The notes under the pieces were generated by a model that had not been told where the DNA came from, ran no database searches, and worked only from the letters and a program-made list of their open reading frames with translations. The position numbers were made by a program, and so were the translations under genes. DNA of 64,000 bases from Atrina japonica (Eukaryota > Mollusca > Bivalvia > Pterioida > Pinnidae): positions 310,001-374,000 of the forward strand of contig BROG01000155.1 of NCBI GenBank assembly GCA_030159075.1, written 5' to 3'. Of this stretch, positions 12,886 through 25,995 are shown one piece after another (the stretch's first letter is position 1; each line of letters begins with the position of its first letter).

Positions 12886-13083
12886 CAGCTCAAAATGCGA
12901 CCATTCCATATATACAACCGAACTCAAAATTAAAAAGGGATTCGAGAATTGCGCTTAAAGTTGACAAATCGGAAATTCAAAGGTCGATTTATAGCGTTTC
13001 CAATTTCCATTTGTTATCGCCTTAAATGAAAAAAATACATGATCGATTGTGGTTTTAGTTGTTGTTTTGTTTGTGTGGTTGGT

Positions 13084-13086
<3 letters not shown>

Positions 13087-13122
<36 letters not shown>
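13087..13122. repeat. Poly-T run
   Basis: About 36 consecutive T. It could be the A-tail of a minus-strand retrocopy, but no body is recognisable beside it. Confidence 0.95.
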
Positions 13123-13123
<1 letters not shown>

Positions 13124-13319
13124 ACTTTGATTTGCTTTGGTTTTGGGGGGATTTATTACCGAATAGAACCTGGGGTTATGCATCGTGTTTTGAACATGAT
13201 TTATGAGTCTGCAGATCGAAAGGTGATACTTATCCGTGACACATGATCCCTCCTCTGGATTTTCCCGTAATCACAAAATTGTTCACTCTCTTTGCCTATC
13301 GTTATGACACCATTTTATC

Positions 13320-13440
13320 TTTAGAAAAAACACATACTTTTCAAATTGGAGCTCAACTGATGAAGTCTAATTGACAGAAACGGTATCGTCTTGAGCATTA
13401 TAACTTTGGTATTATGCTTATAATATTTAAAAGCGTCCTT
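13320..13440. repeat. Old dispersed repeat R3, copy 1
   Basis: Contains the block series (GAGCTCAACTGATGAAGTC, GTCTTGAGCATT, AACTTTGGTATTATG) that recurs in diverged form at 18955-19205, 20365-20600 and 21715-21835. Family unknown. Confidence 0.45.
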
Positions 13441-13771
13441 ATTATTAACACGTAGTTATTTATCTTATCTACCCATTTATATGTTTTTCACATATTTTCC
13501 GTTCTGTTTTCCCCTAAGTAAAATTTCCAAATCCTGCCCAACAGTAATTACTGATGGAATTATAAAAATGCAAGTAAGTAAGGAATAAACTTGTCACAAT
13601 GACATGATCTCTTTTAACAGAATAAAACATCAATGCAATATATAAAAAAAATACATTTATATATGATAGATAAAATAACATGTGCTTATGTAATATCTAA
13701 AAACCATTTTACACGTGTTTAAAACAAAACCACTCTCCGTTTTCTTATGCATTTACATCAGGAAACAAAAG

Positions 13772-13945
13772 TATGCTATTGTCCGATTCACATAAAATGG
13801 CGGCAAGTAGGTACGATTACTCTAGCCAGCCTTATTTTAATGTTATGCATTATTACCTAAAATTTAAAATTATCCAGGTAAAGAAAAGGTTCACAAGACT
13901 CCATCTAGCTAGGTTATATGGATTTAACTACAATAGACTGTCAAC
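13772..13945. repeat. Dispersed repeat R4, copy 1
   Basis: Matches 39458-39725 in the same order: CTATTGTC.GATTCACATAA, TTTTAATGTTATGC, CACCTAAAATTT-like block, AAGACTCCA.C.TGC, AGGTTATATG.ATTT. It contains an 81-codon ORF that the second copy does not keep, so it is not a gene. Confidence 0.65.
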
Positions 13946-14157
13946 AAGAATACATCTGACAACCAGAATGATGAGTGCTATCTACACAACTGAAACAAGT
14001 GGTATTATTTGTGTATAACATCGTTTAGCTCGTTACAAATGGGATCATGTTTCGGAGAAAAAAGACAAGAAATTTATCCTTATATTGGAATATTTTTTGA
14101 TGTAATTTTTATGTACATTACCTGGCTGTAGGTTTATTTCCCTACATTATACGCGCC

Positions 14158-14324
<167 letters not shown>

Positions 14325-15269
14325 CTAAAACCAACAACACAATATCATAGATATCAATAGATACAAGTTTTGAAAAGATTAATTAATAAACTAAAATGAC
14401 TAACGTCAAATTTTCGGGACGACCTATCCCTTCATCAGTCCAAAACAATTAAAATAACATGAAAAGAAACGTACATATACACACTTTCACACGTACATCC
14501 ACTCACACACACAATCGGAGGGTGAAAGAAATGCTACATATTACAAGTGCAGTGAGATAACGTAATAAATAAATGAAAATGGAAATCAAACAAAAGGATA
14601 ACTAAACAACTACTAAACTAAGCTCAAAATACCAACGAAATGTGAATCGAACTGGATCTAAGTGAAAATAACAATATATAAATATATAACTATACCCATA
14701 TCAAGCATTACTTAATTTTGATGTTCCCGAAAGAAACAAACATCGAAGTAACCAACCATTAACATAATTTTGCCACTTTGTTCATGATTATGGATATAAT
14801 TTTCATGTCAAAAATCGAAGAATCAGAAATGCCTCCTGTCAATCAAAGATTTCAGAAACCTATCAATCAAAAATTTGACCTAACGGTCAGTTATGATTGA
14901 TCATCTTACGATGATACTAGTCTTAATTTTTAAAAATGGTGTCAATTATTGATTCTTAGTCAGACAAATAGTGGAAAACATACTGAAATCGTCAGAACCA
15001 TATCGATAGTAGTTATCTATATCAGGTATGGTTCCCAGTTTTGTCCTGAAGCTAATATGTCCGTCTCTAAATCTCAAGATTGTGGTACGTATCCACCTAA
15101 GATAAAACATTTTGTTACCTAATTTCTTCATGTAAACAAACGAATGTTGATTCTAAACCATCGCTATTGATTTTTCTCTGTTGTCTGTTATAATATATAT
15201 ATATATAATTCCTAGCTCTTCTGTGTTCCTCATATTTACTTGTTTGTTTGTGTCTTGATACCTTTTTTA

Positions 15270-15512
15270 CAATGCTTTATGTCACACTCAACAAATTTTC
15301 AGTTATATGGTGGCGGCCAGTTTAGGAGAGTGGAGGAGAGAACCCGGTTACAATGTACCCGAGGAGAAACCACCAGCCTTCCGCAAGTAAACTGCCAAAC
15401 TTTCTAACAAAAGCCAGCTTATGTACCAGCGGGGCTCGCACCCGCGCTGACCAAAAGTGAGAGAATTCATGGTTTAAAGCGCAAATGCAACCACACAGCC
15501 CCGATACATTGT
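15270..15512 (-). mobile_element. SINE-B, near full length
   Basis: On the minus strand a tRNA-like head (GTGTGGTTGC...; B-box GGGTGCGAGCCCCG at 15433-15446) leads into a conserved body (CTTTTGTTAGAAAGTTTG, then the ACCGGGTTCTC and CTGGCCGCCAC blocks). Other copies lie at 49557-49841 (best head), 17148-17295, 29060-29205, 29337-29480 and 626-692. Retroposed by a partner LINE in trans; not identified here. Confidence 0.75.
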
Positions 15513-16680
15513 TTTTATATATGACATATTTATGAACCTGTTTGAAATAATACATAGATATATGATTTGTTTATTTGTGGGTGTGTTTTCATTCATTCTT
15601 CTATTCTTCTGGCTATTGCCGATCAAATAAGATTTTGTAAGCGAGAGAGAAGTAAAGACGTGTGAGTAGGAAGAGCAAAGTAAAAACTGTGCATGCGAAA
15701 TGCAACATGATTATGTGTAAAACTGACATTAAAAATAACGAATGATTTTACACGAAATGTGACAAATCAAGATGAATGAAATATTGAAAACAAACGGAAT
15801 ACAACGTACATTTAGAATTTGGAAAATCAACATATAGTACAAATTTAGTTAATGCGGTAGTGATCCACGTATCGCATATGTTTATATTACGTACCGACTG
15901 CATATTGCTTTGGTAAAACTTAAGTTTAAATATAGGAATCCTATATGTTTGTGTTATTTTTCAAGGGAAAAACCTCTTGTGTAAAAATTGTCGTCATAAC
16001 GAATTCGGGTGAACAAAAGAGAACGAGTCAATCAATAATTTCATAATTACAGAAAATTGTTCGTGAATCCAGTCGAAAAAGTAACTACAGAATAAAAAAT
16101 CAAAGATGACGAATTCCATTCAATTCTGTTAAATAACTATCATTATTGACGTGTAACTATGCAAAAAAACCATGAACAGATAGAAACATATCAATTTGTC
16201 TAAGGCCCTTACTTTTAAGAGAACCAGTTAATTGCTCGTTCGATTTGCTTAATTGCGCCATATTTTTGTTTCCCTCTCTTCATTCCCTTTGTTGTCACAA
16301 GATTAAAGTCTGAAATATTCAAATACAGGATATAGGTTTTTGGTATAATCATTTTGAAGTACTGTTATTACGGGGACTATAGATAAATAAAACTCAATAT
16401 TCCTCGTAAATGTATCAACATCTAGAGCATTTGCAGTAGGTCGACAAAGCCAATATCATGTACATGTGCATTTCACATCCCTAGACTTGATACATAAACG
16501 CATTTTTTAATTTTGTAGGTCAAGGACATTGCATACATTTTAATGTTTAGACACAAATGATTAGAGCTCTTTTGAAACACAGCTAAATAACAATATATTG
16601 CATGGATATGTGACCTGCAATATATAATGTATATACAGTATACAAGATGCAATCTCGACTTTGAAGGAGAATTGAAATTA
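15513..16680. other. Unassigned intergenic DNA
   Basis: AT-rich, with no ORF of note and no recognised repeat. Confidence 0.6.
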
Positions 16681-17122
16681 CAGTCAAACCTGTTTTCAGC
16701 AGCCACTCAAGGAAAATTGAAAAAGTGGCTGCATAAGAAAGGTGGCCTTTGATTCCAGGTTGACAAAAATCACAAGAAAATCGGTGTCCGTTATGCAGCA
16801 TATAACAACACATGTATATTCATATAAATATGTGATAATTTGATATTAAGATGGTCAGGTTTTAATACACTACAGTGTTGCCCAGCTAAATGTTTACAAG
16901 TTTTCTAAGATTAGTTCATGCGATCAACCATCCTCAAAAAATGGCTGCTGAAAACAGTGTGACCGATTATTTTGTCCTGTATATCACTGGCATTTGGCCG
17001 CTTTAGACAGGTGGCTGCTGGTTTAGGTATGTTTATATAGTGAAATTGATTGGAGTATAGAAACTGGCTGTTGAAGACGAGTGGCTGCTGATAACAGGTG
17101 GCCTTTAAGGCAGGTTTTACTG
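16681..17122. mobile_element. Mariner-type MITE, 442 bp
   Basis: Ends are CAGTCAAACCTG and its near-inverse CAGGTTTTACTG, each flanked by TA, as expected for a Tc1/mariner-mobilised non-autonomous element. The interior repeats GTGGCTGCTG several times. It is longer than its relatives at 38834-39010 and 47816-47994, so it may be a composite. Confidence 0.75.
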
Positions 17123-17147
17123 TATATGTGTTTATCAATTGTTAATA

Positions 17148-17295
17148 TACGGCACACTCAACAATTTTTCAGTCATATGTTAAAGACCAATCCTAATGCT
17201 GGGGGATAACCGATAACAATGTAGCCGGGAGGAGTCCAACAGCCTGCCGAAGGCAAACTGCAAACTTTCTCACAAATTCAACAGTCATCTGGACT
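17148..17295 (-). mobile_element. SINE-B, partial and diverged
   Basis: Keeps the CACACTCAACAATTTTTCAG start and the GCAAACT..CTTTCTCACAAA block of the SINE-B body. The tRNA head is missing. Confidence 0.55.
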
Positions 17296-17781
17296 TACAT
17301 TGTCATTTTTATAATTTCATTTACAACGTTAAGAAACATATTTTATGGGTTTAAATATTATTTTGACTTGTTTGCATTTGTTAGGCAATAATAAACAATA
17401 TAAAAACGAAATGAGATCGCCAATTTAACACTTGGGTAACCTCCAAAATAACAGAGAATATTTATCTCGATTCATAATATAGGTTGTGCAAATAATTCTC
17501 TGGATTGATTCACAAGTGAATTACCGATATATGCTCTTAACAAGAGATCCCAGGGGATCTTGGCGCCCATCATGGAATATTCTGTCTGATCTAAAGCAAA
17601 CTGTTCTTTTCTCTTCTTTTATCTAATTTTGGGCCTCAACATTGAATTAGAACATATATCCATATTTCTGTGAAATACTTTTTTCACAAGATTATAGCTA
17701 AACTGAACTTGAACTGAAGATATGACATTTTCAGACAGAATGAAATTCAACATGGCCGACAGGTGTCCATCTTAGATTTTT

Positions 17782-18355
17782 ATCTCTCTGAAAATGTAAT
17801 ATGCACAACTAGACCTCTCAGGAACCTTCATGTCCAATTTCAAGGAAAGGCAATAACAAACTTCCTATGGTCAAAATCCAAGATGGCCGTCTGTCGGTGA
17901 TGTTGGATTACATTCTCTCTGAAAATGTAATATGCACAACTAGACCTCAGGAGGAACATTTATGTCAAAGTTCAAGGAGATCCCTTCAGTCCTTTCTGAG
18001 AAATAACGGTAACAAACTTCCTTATGTCAAAATCTAAGATGACCGCCTGTCAGCCATGCTGGATTCCAATCTCTCTGAAAAGTATAATATACACAACTAG
18101 ACCTCAAGGGAACCTTCATGTCAAATTTTAAGGAGATCCCTTCAGTCCTTTCTGATAAGTAGCGGTAGCAAACTTCCTTTTTGTCAAAATACAAGATGGC
18201 CGCCCATCGGCCATGTTGGAGTCCGATCTCTCTGAAAATGTAATATGCACACTAGACCTCAAGGGTAACTTTCATATCAAATTTCAAGGAGATCCCTTCA
18301 TTCCTTTCTAAGAACTAGCGGTAACAAGAATTGTTCAGGGCGGACGGACGGACCA
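17782..18355. repeat. Tandem repeat, ~157-bp unit, about four copies
   Basis: Copies begin near 17782, 17912, 18069 and 18226 with ATCTCTCTGAAAATGTAAT. Each contains a CAACTAGACCTCA block, AAGGAGATCCCTTCAGTCC (lost in the first) and CAAGATGGCCGCC. The array ends in GGCGGACGGACGGACC. Sequence from 17540 resembles a diverged lead-in unit. Confidence 0.85.
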
Positions 18356-18954
18356 CGGATGCAGGGCTATATGAATAGTTGTTGAATCTGTTGATGGTGG
18401 GCTAAAAGACTTCAAATGTTCTTCGATTTATAAAAGCTCCCGTCAAGCAAAAGCAGATACAAAGTATAAACAATATTTCACAAAAGATGTAAAAGATACA
18501 AAGTCCTCTGGTTAAGTTGGAGGATGACGACGTCGACAGCTCTGAATTTTAGTATGAATCCCATGAACAAAACTAAGACCTATCTCACTGGCTGCAACCT
18601 CCAAAGCAAAATATAAGTTGGATTTTGAAATAAACCATTTATGCACACTTGCATCCTGTGTTACAATCCTTGATGAGTTTCTTGGTCTAAGTATATAATC
18701 ACTAAATGGCTAAATTAGTCGTACCCCAGACCACTGCTCCCCGAGTAATAAATTCACAATTTGTGTATGGCTTCATGTTCTTACAATTCATAGGTCATTT
18801 GATGTGGCCTTTTTAAAAAAGAAAACTATAACTTTGGTATTATATTTATATTAATAACCACAAGGTCGTTGCCACTGCTGGTGTGCCCTAAGGTTTACAC
18901 AAACTTAGTACCTGGTATTTCGGTGTTAGCTGATAATCATATTCTTATGTAATA

Positions 18955-19202
18955 TTTCACACCGATAACACCATTTAAATTCTTTAAACGCTAAGATATT
19001 CATCTTTTTTTACAGTTGTGCATCTTAGACGGATTTGTCTATACATTTAGATTTATTATTTGTCCTTGCAAATTTCTCTTTGGAAAATACACAGTCATCT
19101 CTTTAAAATATGAGCAAAACCAATGAAGTCGTATTGGCAGAAATGATTATCTTGAACATCTGTTTTGGCATTTATTTTTTCAAAACTTTAACTTTAGTAT
19201 TA
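18955..19202. repeat. Old dispersed repeat R3, copy 2
   Basis: Shares GTAATATTTCA, GTTTAAATTCT-like, AGACGGA.TT and ACATTTAG.TTAT blocks with 20365-20600 in the same order. Confidence 0.45.
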
Positions 19203-19486
19203 TGTTAAAGCTGTCGTCTCAACTTTAAAACCATTTTAATAAAATAAAATAATAATAATATCGCTTTTGAAACATCCCGAGTGTTTTACTTCTATTGATC
19301 GCCTTATTTGTTCAGTTTTCTGAATAGAAACAAGCCCCCACAACCGATATAAAAGGTGAGTTTGCAAAATCAATCGTCAATGTTGTCTAACTACAGTCAT
19401 CTGTCCATTGTTTCGCTTTGGGAGTACAGGTGTGAAATAACGGTCGTTCTGCGACCTCGCCTTTTATAGCGGAATTGCGAGCCAAT
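19203..19486. repeat. Duplicated segment with two convergent TATA boxes, intact copy
   Basis: Contains TATAAAAGG on the plus strand at 19348-19356 and the same octamer-plus on the minus strand at 19468-19460, facing each other across ~104 bp. Each has a TCA near +30 (initiator-like). The segment recurs split at 30679-30868 and 31866-31950, with both TATA boxes kept. It could be a promoter-bearing transposon or a duplicated core-promoter pair. No protein product is evident. Confidence 0.6.
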
Positions 19487-19762
19487 CTATTGATAACACT
19501 TAACAAAAATGTCTGCCTGTGGAATAATAAATCGGGGGGAGTTTCAAAAGCATTATATATATTTTTTTTCAAATTCAAAACTTGTTTAAAAGTAAAGATG
19601 ACAGCTTTAATGATATTTCTATTTAGTTTAAAGCGTACATACCTTTATTTGGAAATTCAAGTTTTAAAAGAAAAAACTTTTCTGATCAGAACGGTTATCC
19701 TCTTTCTGCAATACGTGCAGGTTCGAACAGTGGTGGGCAATGTCCATGATAACAGAAGTTAA

Positions 19763-20126
19763 GCCCCATTCACACGATCAAAGTTTTCTTTGTCAAGTCC
19801 GTCAAATTTACTTTGACAAAGTTACCTGTTCACACTATCAACGTCCTTTGAGCGACTTGTACAAGAAAATGCGGGAGCCGTGTCCTTGTAACATGTAAAC
19901 ATTGATTACGTCATATCGAATGTTTGCTTTGACTGACTGTATTTCATCAAAGTCCTTCAAAGTTTTAAGAAAAAAAGGATGAGTTTCTATTCCATCAAAG
20001 TCCGTCAAAGTTCTTTGATGGACTTTGATAAAAGTTTTCATTGACCGTTTACATCATTAAAGTTTTCATCAAAAATATTGACCAAGAAAACTTGTAAAAG
20101 AAAACTTTGAACGTGTGAACTAGGCG
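19763..20126. mobile_element. MITE with ~29-bp inverted ends
   Basis: Left end GCCCCATTCACACGATCAAA with GTTTTCTTT following; the right end is its inverse with few mismatches (AAAGAAAACTTTGAACGTGT). The interior is full of short inverted ATCAAAGTCCGTCAAAGT motifs. The right boundary could instead be at ~20146, where ATGGGGCT again inversely matches the outer left end. Confidence 0.7.
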
Positions 20127-20364
20127 TTCGTGTGTATTATGGGGCTGAAGAATCATTGTAGGGACTTATTCTTGCTTTCTACAAAGGTTCAATAAGATAT
20201 CGCAAAATAACAGAATCAAACTTTCGGGGAATAACGATGCAGACACATCTTTTGTTGACGTAATATAAACGTGAAGAATGGGAATCCTGTATGTGTGGTA
20301 TTAAAAGGTCCATTGTTTGTTAAAACGCATTTATTTCGGTACCAGCTGTTTATTTCAAACTAAA

Positions 20365-20600
20365 GTAATATTTCAAACGGATAGCACTGTTTAAATTCTA
20401 CCAAAGCTTAGCTGCTAGTCATTTATACAGTGGTTACTCGTAGACGGAATTTGGAATACATTTAGGTTATATTTTGGTCTTGTATGATACCGCCTTTTTG
20501 TTTCTAATTCTACATTCATTTTTTAATTCCAGTTCAACTGAAGACGACTTATTGACAAAAAACGATTGTCTTAAGTATTTGTATAGGGCTTTTTTGGAAA
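20365..20600. repeat. Old dispersed repeat R3, copy 3
   Basis: Collinear with 18955-19202, extending into the CAGTTCAACTGAAGACGAC and GATTGTCTTAAG blocks also seen in copies 1 and 4. Confidence 0.45.
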
Positions 20601-21714
20601 ATTCATTACTTATATTTATAATACTTACACTATTTTCTTTACAATACCGACAACCATTGCTTAATTTTACACAAGTCGCTGGCATCGATTCTTCCATTAG
20701 GTAAAAAATCCATTAAGTCAGAGTCAGAAATTCCCCCAAAATGAATTATACAATTCTTTATCTTAAAAATCAGAAAGTCTATGAATTCCTTCTCTTTAGA
20801 GACGATTTTTTTCTTTGCTTTCAATAACTCAAATGCAAATGTTTATGAAATAAAAATACTGGGGTGTAACACAGAAATAGTTGACCTACAAATTCACTCA
20901 GTCGCGTTGAATGAACGTTATACTTAAATGCTTTTAATAAAAAATGTTCTTTTCATGTGGTCTTTCAAGATGTAAATTCCAATGATTATTATTTTTCAAT
21001 TCCAATAAGTGAAAAAAAGATAAGAAACTATAATAAACAACATGAAAGAAAGTCCAAGTAAATTTGATATTACAAATACATTCATATATTTAGTGATATG
21101 GTAACCTTCTGTAACTTCCTGTAAACAGCTTAAGAAAGATTGGAATCAACAGGGTTCTCATTTTTAATAATAATACCGATAAACTTTTCAAAGGATTTTC
21201 TGTTAATATACCACTAAGTTTATTTGCAATTTTCTTTTAAACATGTTAGAATCATCTTTTAGTACTTTTAAGAAATAACAAAATGTGTTCTTTTAAGCCA
21301 TAAACTTATGTCGTGTCAATAGCTGTGCTGAACAAATAAGTTTGTCATAATACAACTATATATCATTCATTCATTGTCACAAATTATTATATTAATCAAG
21401 ATGGTTATCAGTTTTCATATCTCTGTAAGTCCTACTAACTCCCTCTGTGTGTAAATTTCATTTACCTTTAATCTCTGATTATTCACTCAATTATTATTTT
21501 TAAAAAGAATTCCGGAAATTAATTTATCATGGCGGATGCTTGGAAACTTAGTTATTGTGATTTAATTTGTCAAGTTTATTAAATAACATACATGCATTAG
21601 TGCTTTAAAGATTACAGACGTTTAGTGTTACAACACGTTTACTTTCACGTGTTTATATTATTTTCGACAATTGACTGGGAGCTATACACGACCATGGTGA
21701 AACATGCTACTAGC
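20601..21714. other. Unassigned intergenic DNA
   Basis: AT-rich, no recognised repeat or gene. Confidence 0.6.
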
Positions 21715-21835
21715 CGTCATTGCATTTAGATTTAATAATTTGGCCTTGTATACCACTTTCTCTTTCGGAAAAATATCTATATTTAAATATAAACTCGAGC
21801 TCAACTGAAACGGCCGTCTTGAGCATTTGTTTTCT
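21715..21835. repeat. Old dispersed repeat R3, copy 4
   Basis: Shares CATTTAGATTTAATAATTTG, TTTCTCTTT.GGAAAA and CTCAACTGAAACG..CGTCTTGAGCATTTG blocks with the other copies. Confidence 0.45.
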
Positions 21836-22590
21836 TTTAATACAGTTATTAATACTGCAAACTTTGATTAAATAGCGAGCTTTGTCATTTAATTTCATTA
21901 AAAGTATGCAAATGACACATGATGTCATTTTGAAGCCCTATGACCACCCGTTTACGTTCAGTTTGGTTGTCATTTTTGTTTTAACCAATAAAGTATTATA
22001 CATCATGCTTATATAAAGTTTAATACAATCTAACACCACTTTGAGGAGGAAGGATGGCGAAATCTCAAGTGCACACAATTTTGTTTAAAAATGAAACAGT
22101 AAAAAGGAGCGACTCCATCCATCTGCAGACGACAACATTCTTAAAACAGTTTATCAAAATGGCCACCATTTATGTTAAATATTATCAATATAAGGTTACC
22201 ATGGTCCGATTTTCAAATACCAATAGTCGTTTTTCATGTTTTCAGACATGCCGAGTTAAATTTTAGATTCAAAAACGCAATCAGGGCGAAACAAAATTTG
22301 ATATTGACTTTATATCGGATGTCATTTTTTATATATATAATTTCAAATTATGTTAATAATTTGTGTATCTGGTTTTGTTCCCACTTTAAGATATCCTCAT
22401 CGTCCACAATAACTTTCTAGACCATCGTAAACCTCAAAATGACGATGGGACTCCTGTTTGATACAAATGAGCGGCCATTTCCAAAATGGGTGACGTTTTG
22501 TCAAAGGACCACAGTTTAAGTGTTAGAATAACTGGAATTCTAAATGCGAGGTATCCTTTTTAATGTTTCTGGACTTGCTGAAGTCCTTCG

Positions 22591-22893
22591 GTATAATAGT
22601 CTTGTTTGCGACTACTCTGTTTCACTAAGTGAAATGTTGAGTTGCCTTTTCGTTGGCGGTTGTTGAGATGTCTGTACCAATTGTGACGAGGATACACTCC
22701 TCACTTGTTTCATTGGACTTGACTGTGGACTCACGGCGGGTGTGACCGGTCGACAGGGGATGCTTACTCCTCCATGGCACCTGATCCCACCTCTTGGTTT
22801 CCAGAGGTCCGTGTTTGTCCATTTTTACCGGATTTGTATCTATGTCCTGGACATTCTATTGATTTATACTTTTGTATCTGAGATTTTTATATT
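22591..22893 (+). mobile_element. 5'-truncated reverse-transcriptase element, copy 5
   Basis: Nearly identical to the last ~300 bp of the element at 25996-26713. A 65-codon antisense frame is the same residue for residue in both copies, so one of these insertions is recent. It starts at GGTATAATAGTC and ends at the shared GTATCTG...TTTTTATAT terminus. 21836-22590 contains nothing else recognisable. Confidence 0.85.
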
Positions 22894-25329
22894 GCTACAT
22901 CTACAAAGTTAAATATTTGAAGCATTTGCCAAAAGTAAACATTTTCCTACTTTGGCAGTCGTGACGTTATGAATTACAGAACAGTATGAAAAGTTTTCAT
23001 TTGTGATTTGAAATTTTGTATTGTTTACTGACCTTGTCAACATCTGAAAAAAAATATATTAAGCTGCTTCAAGACATGAGCTTCTTCCTGTATTTTGTAG
23101 GATAAAGATTGATAACAATAGACAGTAATCTCGAACTATGAGCTTCAGCGGCTAATCATCAGTGGATTTGGACATCTCTGATGCACGAAGAACACCATGA
23201 ACATGCTTAGCCTGACAATTTTTGTGGTACCTGATGTTGATAGCATGGGTGTCTTAAGGGTCAATGGCAGAAAACAGTTTTACACGCAACGTGTCGTCAT
23301 CACTTTACTTACTGGCATCGTGTTATGGTTCTCCAGCATAATTCAAATCACTGATGAAAACTTTTCATACTGTACTGTATTTCATCGCGTCATGGCTGCC
23401 TATTTTCAACCTACAAAGTATGAAAATGTTTATTCTTATTATTTTCTTCTTTTTTTTTTTTTTTTTTGCAAACACTTAAAATATTGTAGATGTGTGAATC
23501 GACTTCAGCAAATCCAAAAACATTGAAAAGGACACCTCGCATTTAAAATTCTGGCCATTCCAACACTTAAACTATGGTCCTATAGCATTTCTTTTAGGTT
23601 TATGATGATCTGTGTAACAATTCTAGATATGTGTCACAGTTTCAGCGAAAAGTTACTACGGGATTTGATTTATTGCAAGTTGCTCCTGCACATGTTTTTA
23701 GGCTTTTATTAAAGTTGGTGAAGAAAGAAGACGAAAGATTGAAAGATGTACCCGAAAATAACATTTTTGTTATCAAACTTCAATCTTAAATTGTCCCTGT
23801 ATAAATTAGTCATTGAATTTTTAAAAAAAAATTCTGTATATGAATTATTTAGGGTGGCTAACAATTATTTATTTTTAATAAAGCAAGCTGTAGGTAAATA
23901 ACAAAGAAATGGCACCTTAAAGTAATGTTTAAATTGATTAATTTATGCAGGGAAAAAAACGTTTCTACCAAAGACTACACCATCATTCGACCTTGACCTT
24001 TACTTAGTAAAGCATAGCATCAAACTGAACCTTTCCTGTAAGTTTCATATAGGTCTACAATTAAAAAAAATATCATTTATGTCAAAATGTGGCTGTACCC
24101 AGACCGATAGAGGGACAAAAGATGCTAGAGAATGTGAAGCTCTGTTTCACAAACAAAGTTAACACAAAAACAAGACTGTTAAATCATTTTATACAAGAAC
24201 AACTTTATTTATTCAATGTAAATTTGCCATTCAATAAATTTTATGTTTTCTTATGGACAAATTCGGGCCATCCACCATGTTTGTTACTTTGCCAACATCA
24301 GGTATCCTTCTTTCCATTATTAGATATAATAGTAAAAATCTATTGTCTGAAAATTTCTAAATTTTTCAGTAACTCATAACTTTACAATTATCAGCTCTCT
24401 CAAGCCATAACAATTTTATCGAGTGACAATGATATGTCAATCGATAATATCTCTTAATCATATGTAAATATAGGCAAAAGTAAAGGAAATTCCAGAAAAA
24501 TAAATATACAACGGCATTCCTTAACTTAAACAAACCAACAAGTCAGACTCTATGCACAATACTCCAGATATGTTACTAAAGTGTTCCATGCTTAACTTTA
24601 TGTACGCATCACTATGCATTCGTTCATCAAAAGCACGAATTTAAAGACTAAATATAAATAACTTAGATTGTCGGCACCTTTCTATAGTGTTTACGAAGAC
24701 ATTTATCGGTGGTCTATTAGTATATTCAACGATTGTTGCTGTTGAAAGTGAGAATGTTTGGACTGCAAAACTAAGAAGTGCCCCTCCCATTTTAGCAGCT
24801 GAGTTGCACCTCCATTAATGTTATATTGCATATAGACGCATGAGCTACATGTTTTTATATCCATACATCATGGATCACATCGTGCATAAATAGTTTTGCA
24901 CGATTTCTGCCATTCTTTACATTCCATTTCTGAGGAAAAAAAACGATCAATACATAAAATCGGATATTTGCATTCAAAACGCCCAATAATTCCAGATACA
25001 CGACTATAAAACATTAAAAGAGATGAGTGTAGTGGTTATCACTTGTGCAGTGTGTAACTTACGTGGTAGCGTAGATGTAACTGAAGTCTTATGAAAAAGC
25101 ATTTCTTTGTATTGTTGTATTGCTTTACGCCAGTCATGTCAATTAATCGGCCTGTTTAACGGAGTAGCGTTTTTAATTAGGCCTATCGGATATTTTGGTT
25201 AAGATAAAAAAAACACCTAAAGAACACAAAGCCAGCCTAGAAAACAGACAGTAGGCTGACTATTTAAGCAAAATCGGGTCTTCTCTTTTTCACCGTTTTG
25301 TAAAACTGCGTATAATTAACCATCTACAC
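22894..25329. other. Unassigned intergenic DNA
   Basis: AT-rich. ORFs at 23197-23526 and 24089-24379 lack domains, splice context or conserved motifs, so I treat them as chance. Confidence 0.5.
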
Positions 25330-25985
25330 TGTGAGAACCTTTTACACAATCTAGTTTGTATGCATTTCCGAGTTTCTCTTGATTGAATTTGGTAAAGTAC
25401 TCGAAAGTTATATATAGTGATCCCTTTAGAACTTTTCTGACTTCAACAATCTGTAGTTTCTTCATTCTGTTTGTGAATTTAACTATGACACTGGGCGGTT
25501 TGTTCCTCCGATATCTTTCAAGTCTAAGGAGCAGGCAGACTAATAAATATGTCGTCCTCCGCCAGAGGAACTTTAAGGGTCGCACTTACAAAACCTACCA
25601 CCTTTTAGACACAATCCTGAGCTGTTTCGTTTTACGGTGTATCCTGTAGCCCGAATATTCTCACTGAATTTTTTCTTCCTTGCTGTTCGAGATCATTGTT
25701 CCGAATTTCTGTCACGATATTCTAACATCTCAATGATCTTTTTTCCTCGATTGGACAGTCTGTTTTTAGAATTCCGTTTTCGCTTTCAAGATCGAAAACC
25801 CTTCCCTCTAACCTATCAATGAGTTCACCATTCTCTTTTTTAATTTCTTGTTTTAGCTTTTTTCAATTCCGAGTCCATACACTCGTTTCAAAATTCCTGT
25901 AAGACGATGCGACAGTTTTCCGTCGATCTCCTCTATATTCTAGAGTTCTTTTTTCGCTTTCGAATCAAAAGAAGAAAAAGTTAGC
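25330..25985 (-). pseudogene. L1-type retrotransposon ORF1 remnant
   Basis: Translated on the minus strand with frame changes. In order: a charged heptad-like stretch (EIKKENGELIDRLEGRV), then NNDLEQQGRKNSVRIFGLQ, then VPLAEDDIF, then YRRNKPPSVIVKFTNRMKK and LQIVEVRKVLKG. This order (coiled coil, RNSVRI(Y/F)GL, RRM-like PP..VIVKF) is the layout of ORF1 RNA-binding proteins of L1-like LINEs. Several stops and frameshifts show it is dead. It ends within about 10 bases of the start of the reverse-transcriptase remnant on the opposite strand, so one element has probably interrupted the other. Confidence 0.75.
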
Positions 25986-25995
25986 GGCGTCCTTT

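Noticed and set aside
13773..14018. 81-codon ORF
   Set aside because: Overlaps dispersed repeat R4; the second copy does not keep the frame.
17782..18355. CRISPR-like or satellite array
   Set aside because: Units of ~157 bp are diverged and without unique spacers; an ordinary short tandem array within a dispersed repeat.
22625..22822. Conserved 65-codon antisense ORF, identical at 26445-26642
   Set aside because: It lies in the 3' non-coding end of the RT element; identity reflects recent transposition, not protein conservation.
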